64,000 nucleotides of DNA from Streptomyces sp. NBC_01428. Its GTDB lineage: Bacteria; Actinomycetota; Actinomycetes; Streptomycetales; Streptomycetaceae. The notes under the pieces were generated by a model that did no database searches, was not told the origin of the DNA, and saw only the letters and a program-made list of their open reading frames with translations. The translations under genes were made by a program, and so were the position numbers. Of the stretch, positions 26,767 to 33,429 are shown one piece after another. The DNA lies in the NCBI RefSeq assembly GCF_036231965.1, contig NZ_CP109499.1, forward strand, positions 2,356,001 to 2,420,000. The letters are read 5' to 3'. Positions within the stretch are counted from its first letter, which is position 1. Every line of letters begins with the position of its first letter.

Positions 26767-27783
26767 TCAGGACGCGCCGGTGAAGTGCTCCCGCACCAGG
26801 GCCTGGACGACCGCGAGGTCTCCGGCGATCAACGCGTCCAGGAGCGCGGTGTGTTCGGCGGCGTCCGCCACCAGATCGGCGCGCCCCCGGGAGACGGGAC
26901 CGCCGACGAGGGGCCACTGCGCGCGGCGGTGCAGGTCGTCGGCGATGCGCACCAACTGGGCGTTGCCCGCGAGGGCGAGGACCGCGCGATGGAAGGTGCG
27001 GTCGGTCTCGGCGTAGGTGGCGCGGCAGCCCGAGGACGCGGCGCGGACGGTGGCCTCGGCGAGCGGGCGCAGTTCGGTCCACTGCGCGGCGGACACGGTG
27101 CGGGCGAGCCGGAGCATCACGGGGACCTCGATCAGCCCGCGGATCTCTGCGAGTTCGGCGAGTTCGCGGGTACCGCGCTCGATGACACGGAAGCCCCGGT
27201 TCGGGACGACCTCGACGGCACCTTCGAGGGCGAGCTGCTGCATGGCCTCGCGCACCGGCGTGGCGGACACCCCGAAGCGATCGCCGAGCGCGGGCGCCGA
27301 GTACACCTCGCCGGGCGCGAGTTCGCCCGCGACGAGCGCGGTGCGCAGCGCGTCGAGGATCTGCCCGCGCACCGAGGCCCGTTGCACGACGGGCCGGGCA
27401 CGGAATCCGGAAGCCGGGTCGTCGGCCGGTGCGCCGGGGCGCCGGGCGTCCGCCGGTCCGGCGGACCGGTGCTCGTCGGGGACCCGGGCCCGTCCGCCGC
27501 TGTTCCGTGTTCCGGGTCGGGTGCCCTGCGCGGGAACGACGGCAGGGGAACGGGCGCCGCCCGGGACCGGTGTCTCGCCGTGGGTGTGCTCCCCGCGGGC
27601 CGAGGCGGTGGCGCCTCCCGGCCGGCTGCCTGTCCCGTCGCCGACGGCGTCCGAGGGGACGTCTCCGGGCCGGCTCCGTTCCGCGGGCCGGGGCTGCGCC
27701 GGAATCCGCGGGGCTGCCGCTGCGGTGCCCGGGACCCCCGGCCCTTCGGAGGCGTGGGCGCTGCGCGGACCGGCCTGCTCCAC
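26767..27783 (-). CDS. GntR-family (FadR-like) regulator with long disordered N-terminus
   Basis: A 338-aa protein. Residues 1 to ~125 are Pro/Gly/Ala/Arg-rich and probably disordered. The GntR winged helix spans ~130-195 (VRGQILDALRTALVAGELAPGEVYSAPALGDRFGVSATPVREAMQQLALEGAVEV). The C-terminal FCD effector domain (~205-335) contains ELAEIRGLIEVPVMLRLA, ETDRTFHRAVLALAGN and HTALLDALIAGDL. FadR/FCD regulators sense small carboxylates. The GTG start at 27783 has GGAGGAGG upstream; a shorter start would remove the unusual extension, but the ribosome-binding site favours this one. The divergent FhuF-like gene has its own iron box. Confidence 0.85.
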   Translation of the reverse strand: MEQAGPRSAHASEGPGVPGTAAAAPRIPAQPRPAERSRPGDVPSDAVGDGTGSRPGGATASARGEHTHGETPVPGGARSPAVVPAQGTRPGTRNSGGRARVPDEHRSAGPADARRPGAPADDPASGFRARPVVQRASVRGQILDALRTALVAGELAPGEVYSAPALGDRFGVSATPVREAMQQLALEGAVEVVPNRGFRVIERGTRELAELAEIRGLIEVPVMLRLARTVSAAQWTELRPLAEATVRAASSGCRATYAETDRTFHRAVLALAGNAQLVRIADDLHRRAQWPLVGGPVSRGRADLVADAAEHTALLDALIAGDLAVVQALVREHFTGAS

Positions 27784-27891
27784 GGGTCCTCCTCCGGCTG
27801 GGTGCCGCTTGGGGTCATTGCGGCGATTGTCACTTGTCCGTCAAGCACGATAGGCGCACATCGCCTCAGTTCAAACATTCGAAAGGGAGGG

Positions 27892-27910
27892 TAAGGTAAG
27901 GCTTACCTGC
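27892..27910 (+). promoter_or_regulatory. DmdR/IdeR-type iron box
   Basis: TAAGGTAAGGCTTACCTGC matches 14 of 19 positions of the streptomycete iron-box consensus TTAGGTTAGGCTCACCTAA. It sits 9 bases before the earliest start of a ferric-reductase-like gene, so Fe-loaded DmdR should repress it. Confidence 0.85.
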
Positions 27911-27918
27911 AAACGATC

Positions 27919-28836
27919 GTGAAGCGATGGTTCCGCATGCCCGCTCCCGCTCACCCCGCCCAGGCCGTCGCGGCCGCCCTGACCGGCCCGACCGGCCCCG
28001 GCACCCTCGCCGTCGTGTCGTCCGTCGCGGACGCCTACGCGCGGATGACCGAGGTGATGCCCGACCTGAGCGTCACGGAACTGGCCGCCGGAGAGGCGGC
28101 GCCCCGCGGTGCGGGCTGGGCCCACGCCGCCGGGCTCGCGGAGGGCGGACCCGCGCTCGACGCGTTCCTCGCGTGGGACGAGGCGCAGGTGACCCGGGAC
28201 TACGCGCAGCGGGCGCGGCCCGACGTCGTGGCGAGCTTCGGACTGCACCGGTACGCCTGGCCCGCCTGCCTCCTGATCACCGTGCCGTGGTTCCTGGAGC
28301 GCCGGGTGCCCCGCATGCCGGTGGAACACGTCACCTACCACCGCGAGCTCGGCCGGTTCGCCGTCCGTGTCACCACGTTCGCCTGCCTGCCGGACGACCC
28401 GGCCGCCGCGCTGCCCGGCGCGCGGGTCGTGCCGGACGAGGAGGCGCTGCGCGCCGAGGTGCGGGCCGCGGTGGCCGAACACCTGGAACCGGTCCTCGGC
28501 GGTTTCGGGCCGCGCATGCGGCGGCGCGGCCGGGCCCTGTGGGGCATGGCGACCGACGAGATCGTCGAAGGCCTCTGGTACCTCGCACCCCTGTTCGGCG
28601 AGGAGGCGCGCGGCCGGCGCGAGCTGGAGCTGCTGCTGCCCGGTGCCACCCGGCCGTACGTCGGCTCCGCGGCGTTCCGTGAGCTGACCGGCCCCGCCGG
28701 CCGGTCGCTGCCCACCCGCGACCGGGCGAGCTGCTGCCTCTTCTACACACTGGACCCCGAGGACACCTGCGTGACCTGCCCGCGCACCTGCGACGCGGAC
28801 CGCGTCCGCAAGTTGACCGCCGCCGAAGCGAGTTGA
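27919..28836 (+). CDS. FhuF-like ferric-siderophore reductase
   Basis: A 305-aa protein (299 aa if ATG 27937 is used; neither start has a good ribosome-binding site). The C-terminal Fe-S motif CCLFYTLDPEDTCVTC has the FhuF spacing C-C-x10-C-x2-C, which binds an unusual 2Fe-2S cluster. The middle contains HRYAWPACLLITVPWFLERRVP and GMATDEIVEGLWYLAPLFGEE. FhuF proteins reduce ferric siderophores in the cytoplasm to release iron. The iron box just upstream fits induction by iron starvation. No siderophore biosynthesis or uptake genes are next to it. Confidence 0.88.
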   Translation: MKRWFRMPAPAHPAQAVAAALTGPTGPGTLAVVSSVADAYARMTEVMPDLSVTELAAGEAAPRGAGWAHAAGLAEGGPALDAFLAWDEAQVTRDYAQRARPDVVASFGLHRYAWPACLLITVPWFLERRVPRMPVEHVTYHRELGRFAVRVTTFACLPDDPAAALPGARVVPDEEALRAEVRAAVAEHLEPVLGGFGPRMRRRGRALWGMATDEIVEGLWYLAPLFGEEARGRRELELLLPGATRPYVGSAAFRELTGPAGRSLPTRDRASCCLFYTLDPEDTCVTCPRTCDADRVRKLTAAEAS

Positions 28837-29151
28837 GGCACCCTCGGTCGGGCGCTGGCCCGCACGTGCCCTAAGATCAACATCGCCCGAGGGCATCTCG
28901 GAGGCGTTCCCCGGATCACAGGTACTTCACAAGTTCCTCACCTGTCGCAGGAACTTTCCGTCGAACCATCCGTACGGGTAATCTTATTCGCACTCAACTC
29001 CCGTCCCTCGCGCGGCAGTTCGAGCAGAACGTCGCCCTGCGCATCCCCGTGCACTCCCTTGGCGGCCTCTTGCCCCGAAACCCCCTGAGGGCCGACGTGA
29101 TTGGGCCACTATGGCGGGCGTTACGCCCTATCCCAATGCAAGGGACCCCAG
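28837..29151 (+). promoter_or_regulatory. Long leader region of the DUF2637 gene
   Basis: 315 bases without a gene. A -10-like TAATCT lies near 28980. An inverted repeat GGGCG-TTA-CGCCC (29116-29128) lies within the larger near-dyad ATGGCGGGCG/CGCCCTAT, 23 bases before the start codon. A separate stem-loop at 28931-28956 is listed on its own. Confidence 0.45.
28931..28956. other. 8-bp stem-loop AAGTTCCT/AGGAACTT
   Basis: Exact inverted repeat with a 10-base loop CACCTGTCGC, 94 bases past the FhuF-like stop. It is less GC-rich than the surrounding terminators, so it could equally be an operator. Confidence 0.5.
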
Positions 29152-30189
29152 ATGAGACTGACCGACATATCGCTGAACTGGCTGCTTCCAGGCGCCGTTC
29201 TGCTCCTGGGCCTGCTGGCGGCGGTGGCGGTGCTCGCGCGCGGCAAGCGGTCCGGGGACACGAGCGGCGACGACTCCTGGGAACGCAGCGAGGAGCGCCG
29301 CAGGCGTAAGGAGGCCATCTACGGCTCGGCCTCCTATGTGCTGTTGTTCTGCTGTGCCGCGGTCGCGGCGGCACTCTCCTTCCACGGCCTGGTCGGCTTC
29401 GGCCAGCAGAACCTGGGCCTCTCCGACGGCTGGGAGTACCTCGTCCCGTTCGGCCTGGACGGCGCGGCCATGTTCTGCTCCGTCCTCGCCGTGCGCGAGG
29501 CCAGCCATGGTGACGCGGCTCTCGGTTCCCGCATACTCGTGTGGACGTTCGCGGGTGCCGCGGCCTGGTTCAACTGGGTCCACGCGCCCCGGGGCATGGC
29601 CCACGCCGGTGCCCCGCAGTTCTTCGCGGGCATGTCCCTGTCGGCCGCGGTGCTGTTCGACCGCGCGCTGAAGCAGACCCGTCGTGCCGCGCTGCGCGAG
29701 CAGGGTCTGGTGCCGCGTCCGCTGCCGCAGATCCGCATCGTCCGCTGGCTGCGGGCCCCCCGCGAGACGTACAGCGCGTGGTCGCTGATGCTCCTGGAGA
29801 ACGTCCGCACGCTGGACGAGGCCGTGGACGAGGTGCGCGAGGACCGGCGTCAGAAGGAGCAGAACCGCCTGCGCCGCCGGAACGAGGAGCGGGTCGAGCG
29901 GGCCCACCTCAAGGCCCTGAGCCGTGGACACCGCGGCTTCGCCGGGCGGGGTGGCGGCCGGGAACTGGAGACGGCGACCGTGGAGCGGGCACCCGCCGCG
30001 GGCTCCGCGGAGCCTGCCATATCCACCGCGGAGCAGCTGCCCGTACGCTCGCGGCCCTCCCTCACCCCGGTCCGCAAGAACACTGAGCCGATCACCGTCG
30101 ACCTCACCACGGAGGACGACACGATGGCCCTTCCGCGGCTCGACTCCCTCGAGCGCAAGCTCAAGGATCTGGAGCAGCAGTTCGGCTGA
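29152..30189 (+). CDS. DUF2637 membrane protein (SpdB-like region)
   Basis: A 345-aa protein. Hydrophobic segments lie at ~8-27 (LNWLLPGAVLLLGLLAAVAVL), ~60-80 (YGSASYVLLFCCAAVAAALSF), ~95-113 and ~125-140. The DUF2637 core (SDGWEYLVPFGLDGAAMFCSVLAVREA...ILVWTFAGAAAWFNWVHAPRG) is followed by a cytoplasmic charged helical tail with ARG-rich coiled stretches and a terminal LERKLKDLEQQFG. DUF2637 proteins occur on actinobacterial chromosomes and in conjugative elements (Spd-like); their role is unknown. ATG 29152 lies after AGGGACCCCAG. No transfer genes are near, so this looks like the chromosomal type. Confidence 0.82.
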   Translation: MRLTDISLNWLLPGAVLLLGLLAAVAVLARGKRSGDTSGDDSWERSEERRRRKEAIYGSASYVLLFCCAAVAAALSFHGLVGFGQQNLGLSDGWEYLVPFGLDGAAMFCSVLAVREASHGDAALGSRILVWTFAGAAAWFNWVHAPRGMAHAGAPQFFAGMSLSAAVLFDRALKQTRRAALREQGLVPRPLPQIRIVRWLRAPRETYSAWSLMLLENVRTLDEAVDEVREDRRQKEQNRLRRRNEERVERAHLKALSRGHRGFAGRGGGRELETATVERAPAAGSAEPAISTAEQLPVRSRPSLTPVRKNTEPITVDLTTEDDTMALPRLDSLERKLKDLEQQFG

Positions 30190-30255
30190 GGCACGGTTCC
30201 GCCCGGGCGACAGCCCGGGCGTGTCCGGCTCCGGCCGGACCCGGACACGTACGAC

Positions 30256-30290
30256 GACGGCGGCACGGTGTTCTACACCGTGCCGCCGTC
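30256..30290. terminator. 15-bp bidirectional hairpin overlapping a gene end
   Basis: Perfect stem GACGGCGGCACGGTG with its complement, loop TTCTA. The loop contains the stop codon of the minus-strand gene, so the terminator overlaps its last codons. Confidence 0.9.
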
Positions 30291-30815
30291 CAGTTCGAAC
30301 CACACCGCTTTGCCCACGCCGTGCGCCCGCACGCCCCACGCGTCCGCCAGGGACTGCACGAGGATCAGACCTCTGCCGTGGGTGCCGTCGCCGGCGTCGG
30401 GGACGCGCAGCCGGGGCCTGCGTCCCACGAAGTCCCGTACCTCAACGTGCAGTCGGCGCGCTCCGACGGTCGCCGTCAGCACGGCGTCGTGGTCGGTGTG
30501 GACCAGCGCGTTGGTGACGAGCTCGCTGGTCAGCAGCTCGGCCGTCTCGGACCGGCCCGGCATCCCCCAGTGACGTAACAGCTCACGCAGCGCCCTGCGC
30601 ACCTCGGGCACCGCCCGCAGGTCCGCCTTGACGAGCCGGCGCCGGAGTTGCGTCGTGTCCGGCCGGTCGGCCGCCCCGTCGGACATGTCGTCCACCGGAT
30701 CGGTGGAGGAGGTCCCCCCGGCCGTCGGAGCGCCTCCGCTTGCCTGCCTCTTCATGACCCCCGCCTGCGTGCCGATGTCGGATCCCCCCTGCTCGAACAC
30801 GTTCACGGGATCCAT
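30273..30815 (-). CDS. RsbW-like ATP-binding protein (HATPase_c_2)
   Basis: A 180-aa protein with a ~55-residue low-complexity N-terminus and a GHKL/Bergerat ATPase domain. The N box is ELLTSELVTNALVHTDHDAV and the G box is DAGDGTHGRGLILVQSLADAWGV. Many such solo anti-sigma-like kinases exist in Streptomyces; most have no known partner, and no sigma or anti-anti-sigma gene is adjacent. The start at ATG 30815 is uncertain; ATG 30755 (MKRQASGG) has a GGCGGGGG site and would also work. The gene is convergent with the DUF2637 gene and shares its terminator. Confidence 0.85.
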   Translation of the reverse strand: MDPVNVFEQGGSDIGTQAGVMKRQASGGAPTAGGTSSTDPVDDMSDGAADRPDTTQLRRRLVKADLRAVPEVRRALRELLRHWGMPGRSETAELLTSELVTNALVHTDHDAVLTATVGARRLHVEVRDFVGRRPRLRVPDAGDGTHGRGLILVQSLADAWGVRAHGVGKAVWFELDGGTV

Positions 30816-31127
30816 GCCCCAACGGGAACGTGACAGTCATGTCGGATCGCCCCTCGCCGTGTCCATGGAAACGGTCGCGCGACACCTGCATCGGGCACCG
30901 ATCGGCGCGACGGAGCCGCCCGGACGCCGGGGATCCACTCCGTACGCCGATGCGGTGTCCGCCGGGGCGGACCGGGGGCGGGCGCCCTGGCCGTCACCAC
31001 GCGCCGCACGGCGGGCGCACCAGGTGCCACCGGCGTGGACCTGTGGCATGTTCGGGACGATCCCGCTTACGGGGTACGGGAGTTCCGGATCGCGGCCGGG
31101 CGGCACCCGTCCTGAGCGCTCGGGCAA

Positions 31128-31150
31128 AACCCCTGGTCGACGCAGGGGTT
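31128..31150 (-). terminator. Orphan intrinsic terminator with T-run
   Basis: On the minus strand AACCCCTG, 7-base loop, CAGGGGTT, followed by TTGCCC, giving a TTTT run at the stem end. It lies 438 bases downstream of the nearest minus-strand stop (PoxB). Confidence 0.55.
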
Positions 31151-31559
31151 GGCGGAGGGGGTCCCGTCGGGGACCGGGCGTCCGGGGAGCCGACGGCCCC
31201 GGCGGCGACGGTCCGTCACCGCCCGCCGTCCCGTCGTCGGCGGTCCCGGTCTCCGGACGGAGCCGGTGCCGTACGCCATGCCGGTCGTCCCTCACGGAGA
31301 CCTCGCCCCGTCCTGCATCGGGACTCCGGCGAGGAAGGGTGGGACGTCGCGTCTACGGCGGGGCGAGCGGCCGGCCGTGTGCCCGGGACGGCTCCGGCAC
31401 TACGCGTTCGGGAGACGCGCCGACCGTCGGCAGTCAGCCGAACCGCCGACACGCGTCTGCCGAACTCGCCGTACGCGAAGAGGAGGCGAACCCTCAGGAC
31501 TTCGCCGCCCGACCGTCGGCGGGACCCGGACGGCACATGATCCGGCCCCTGACAGATCT

Positions 31560-31576
31560 CGCGCGGCGCCCGCGCG
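31560..31576 (-). terminator. Compact hairpin after the PoxB gene
   Basis: CGCGCGG-CGC-CCGCGCG, 11 bases past the PoxB stop codon. Confidence 0.5.
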
Positions 31577-31587
31577 GAAGCCGCCGC

Positions 31588-33330
31588 CTACGGTCGGGGC
31601 ACGTTGCGCAGATTGGACCGGGCCATCTGGAGCATGCGCCCGACCCCGCCGTCCAGCACGATCTTCGACGCCGAGAGCGCGAAGCCCGTCACCATGTCCG
31701 AGCTGATCTTCGGCGGGATGGAGAGGGCGTTCGGGTCGGTGACGACGTCGACGAGCGCGGGGCCCTTGTGCGCGAAGGCGTCCCTGAGGGCTCCGGCGAG
31801 CTGTTTGGGCTTCTCCACGCGGACGCCGTACGCCCCGCACGCCTGCGCCACGGCCGCGAAGTCCGGGTTCTTGTTGGTGGTGCCGTACGAGGGCAGACCG
31901 GCGACGAGCATCTCCAACTCGACCATGCCGAGGGCGGAGTTGTTGAAGAGGACCACCTTCACGGGCAGGTCGTACTGGACGAGCGTGAGGAAGTCTCCCA
32001 TCAGCATGGAGAACCCGCCGTCACCGGACATCGACACGACCTGCCGGTTCCGGTCGGTGAACTGGGCGCCGATCGCCATCGGCAGCGCGTTCGCCATCGA
32101 CCCGTGCGAGAACGAACCGATCACCCGGCGGCTGCCGTTGGGCGTGATGTAGCGGGCCGCCCAGACGTTGCACATCCCGGTGTCCACCGTGAACACCGCG
32201 TCGTCGTCGGCGAGTTCGTCGAGCACGGAGGCGACGTACTCGGGGTGGATCGGGACGTGCTTGTCGACCTTGCGGGTGTAGGCCTTGACGACGCCCTCGA
32301 GCGCGTCCGCGTGCTTCTTCAGCATCTTGTCGAGGAAGCGCCGGTTGCCCTTGGGCCGCACCCGCGGGGTCAGACAGCGCAGGGTCTCCTTGACGTCCCC
32401 CCACACCGCGAGGTCCAGCTTGGAGCGCCGCCCCAGGTGTTCGGGCCGGACGTCGACCTGGACGATCTTGACGTCGTCGGGCAGGAACGCGTTGTACGGG
32501 AAGTCGGTGCCCAGCAGGATCAGCAGGTCGCACTCGTGGGTCGCCTCGTAGGCGGCACCGTAGCCGAGGAGACCGCTCATCCCGACGTCGAACGGGTTGT
32601 CGTACTGGATCCATTCCTTGCCCCGCAGGGCGTGCCCGACCGGCGACTTGATCTTCTCGGCGAACTCCATGACCTCGGCGTGCGCGCCCGCCGTGCCGCT
32701 GCCGCAGAAGAGCGTGACCTTCTGCGCCTCGTCGATCATCGCGACGAGTTCGTCGATCTCGGTGTCGCCCGGCCGGACACTGGGCCGCGAGGTGACGAGG
32801 GCGGTCTCGATCGTCCGGTCGGGGGCGGGCTCGGCGGCGATGTCACCGGGCAGCGAGACGACACTGACCCCGGACTGGCCGACCGCGTGCTGGATGGCGG
32901 TCTGGAGCAGCCGCGGCATCTGCTTCGGGCTGGAGATCAGCTCGCTGTAGTGACTGCACTCCCGGAACAGCTGGTCGGGGTGGGTCTCCTGGAAGTAGCC
33001 GAGGCCGATCTCGCTGGAGGGGATCTGCGAGGCCAGGGCCAGCACGGGCGCCATGGAGCGGTGCGCGTCGTAGAGACCGTTGATCAGGTGGAGGTTGCCC
33101 GGCCCGCAGGAGCCGGCGCAGGCCGCCAGCTTGCCGGTGATCTGCGCCTCGGCGCCCGCGGCGAACGCGGCCGTCTCCTCGTGCCGGACGTGGATCCAGT
33201 CGATGGCCGCGTTGCGCCGGATCGCGTCCACGACGGGGTTGAGGCTGTCGCCCACGACCCCGTACAGCCGCTTGACGCCCGCACGGACGAGGATGTCGAC
33301 GAACTGCTCGGCGACGTTCTGCTTGGCCAT
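31588..33330 (-). CDS. poxB: Pyruvate dehydrogenase (quinone)/pyruvate oxidase, ThDP-dependent
   Basis: A 580-aa ThDP enzyme matching PoxB in length (E. coli 572). The N-terminal Pyr domain has GVVGDSLNPVVDAI, the catalytic-Glu segment HVRHEETAAFAAGAEAQ and GPGNLHLINGLYDAHR. The central FAD-binding domain (~190-330) is followed by a C-terminal PP domain with the ThDP motif GDGGFSMLMGDFLTLVQYDLPVKVVLFNN. It converts pyruvate to acetate and CO2, passing electrons to the membrane quinone pool. ATG 33330 has AGAGGTG upstream. No operon partner is evident. Confidence 0.9.
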   Translation of the reverse strand: MAKQNVAEQFVDILVRAGVKRLYGVVGDSLNPVVDAIRRNAAIDWIHVRHEETAAFAAGAEAQITGKLAACAGSCGPGNLHLINGLYDAHRSMAPVLALASQIPSSEIGLGYFQETHPDQLFRECSHYSELISSPKQMPRLLQTAIQHAVGQSGVSVVSLPGDIAAEPAPDRTIETALVTSRPSVRPGDTEIDELVAMIDEAQKVTLFCGSGTAGAHAEVMEFAEKIKSPVGHALRGKEWIQYDNPFDVGMSGLLGYGAAYEATHECDLLILLGTDFPYNAFLPDDVKIVQVDVRPEHLGRRSKLDLAVWGDVKETLRCLTPRVRPKGNRRFLDKMLKKHADALEGVVKAYTRKVDKHVPIHPEYVASVLDELADDDAVFTVDTGMCNVWAARYITPNGSRRVIGSFSHGSMANALPMAIGAQFTDRNRQVVSMSGDGGFSMLMGDFLTLVQYDLPVKVVLFNNSALGMVELEMLVAGLPSYGTTNKNPDFAAVAQACGAYGVRVEKPKQLAGALRDAFAHKGPALVDVVTDPNALSIPPKISSDMVTGFALSASKIVLDGGVGRMLQMARSNLRNVPRP

Positions 33331-33429
33331 GCTGCACGCACCTCTTCGTGATCCTCGAAGCCCTCAGGCGTCCCGGGTCCCCCGTCCCGTCGTCCGTCCC
33401 CCGGCTCCATGAATTCACACCGTGCGCGG

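Larger units (their letters stand above)
30816..31587. other. 772-bp region without a convincing gene
   Basis: Contains several long open frames on both strands, but their translations are Arg/Pro/Gly-rich with no domain, as expected from high-GC noncoding DNA. It holds the promoter of the RsbW-like gene at its left end, an isolated terminator-like hairpin at 31128-31150 and the putative PoxB terminator at 31560-31576. A small RNA is possible. Confidence 0.6.

Noticed and set aside
30830..31540. 236-codon plus-strand frame in the gene-free region
   Set aside because: Arg/Pro/Gly-rich translation, no RBS, no domain; overlapping minus-strand frames look the same.
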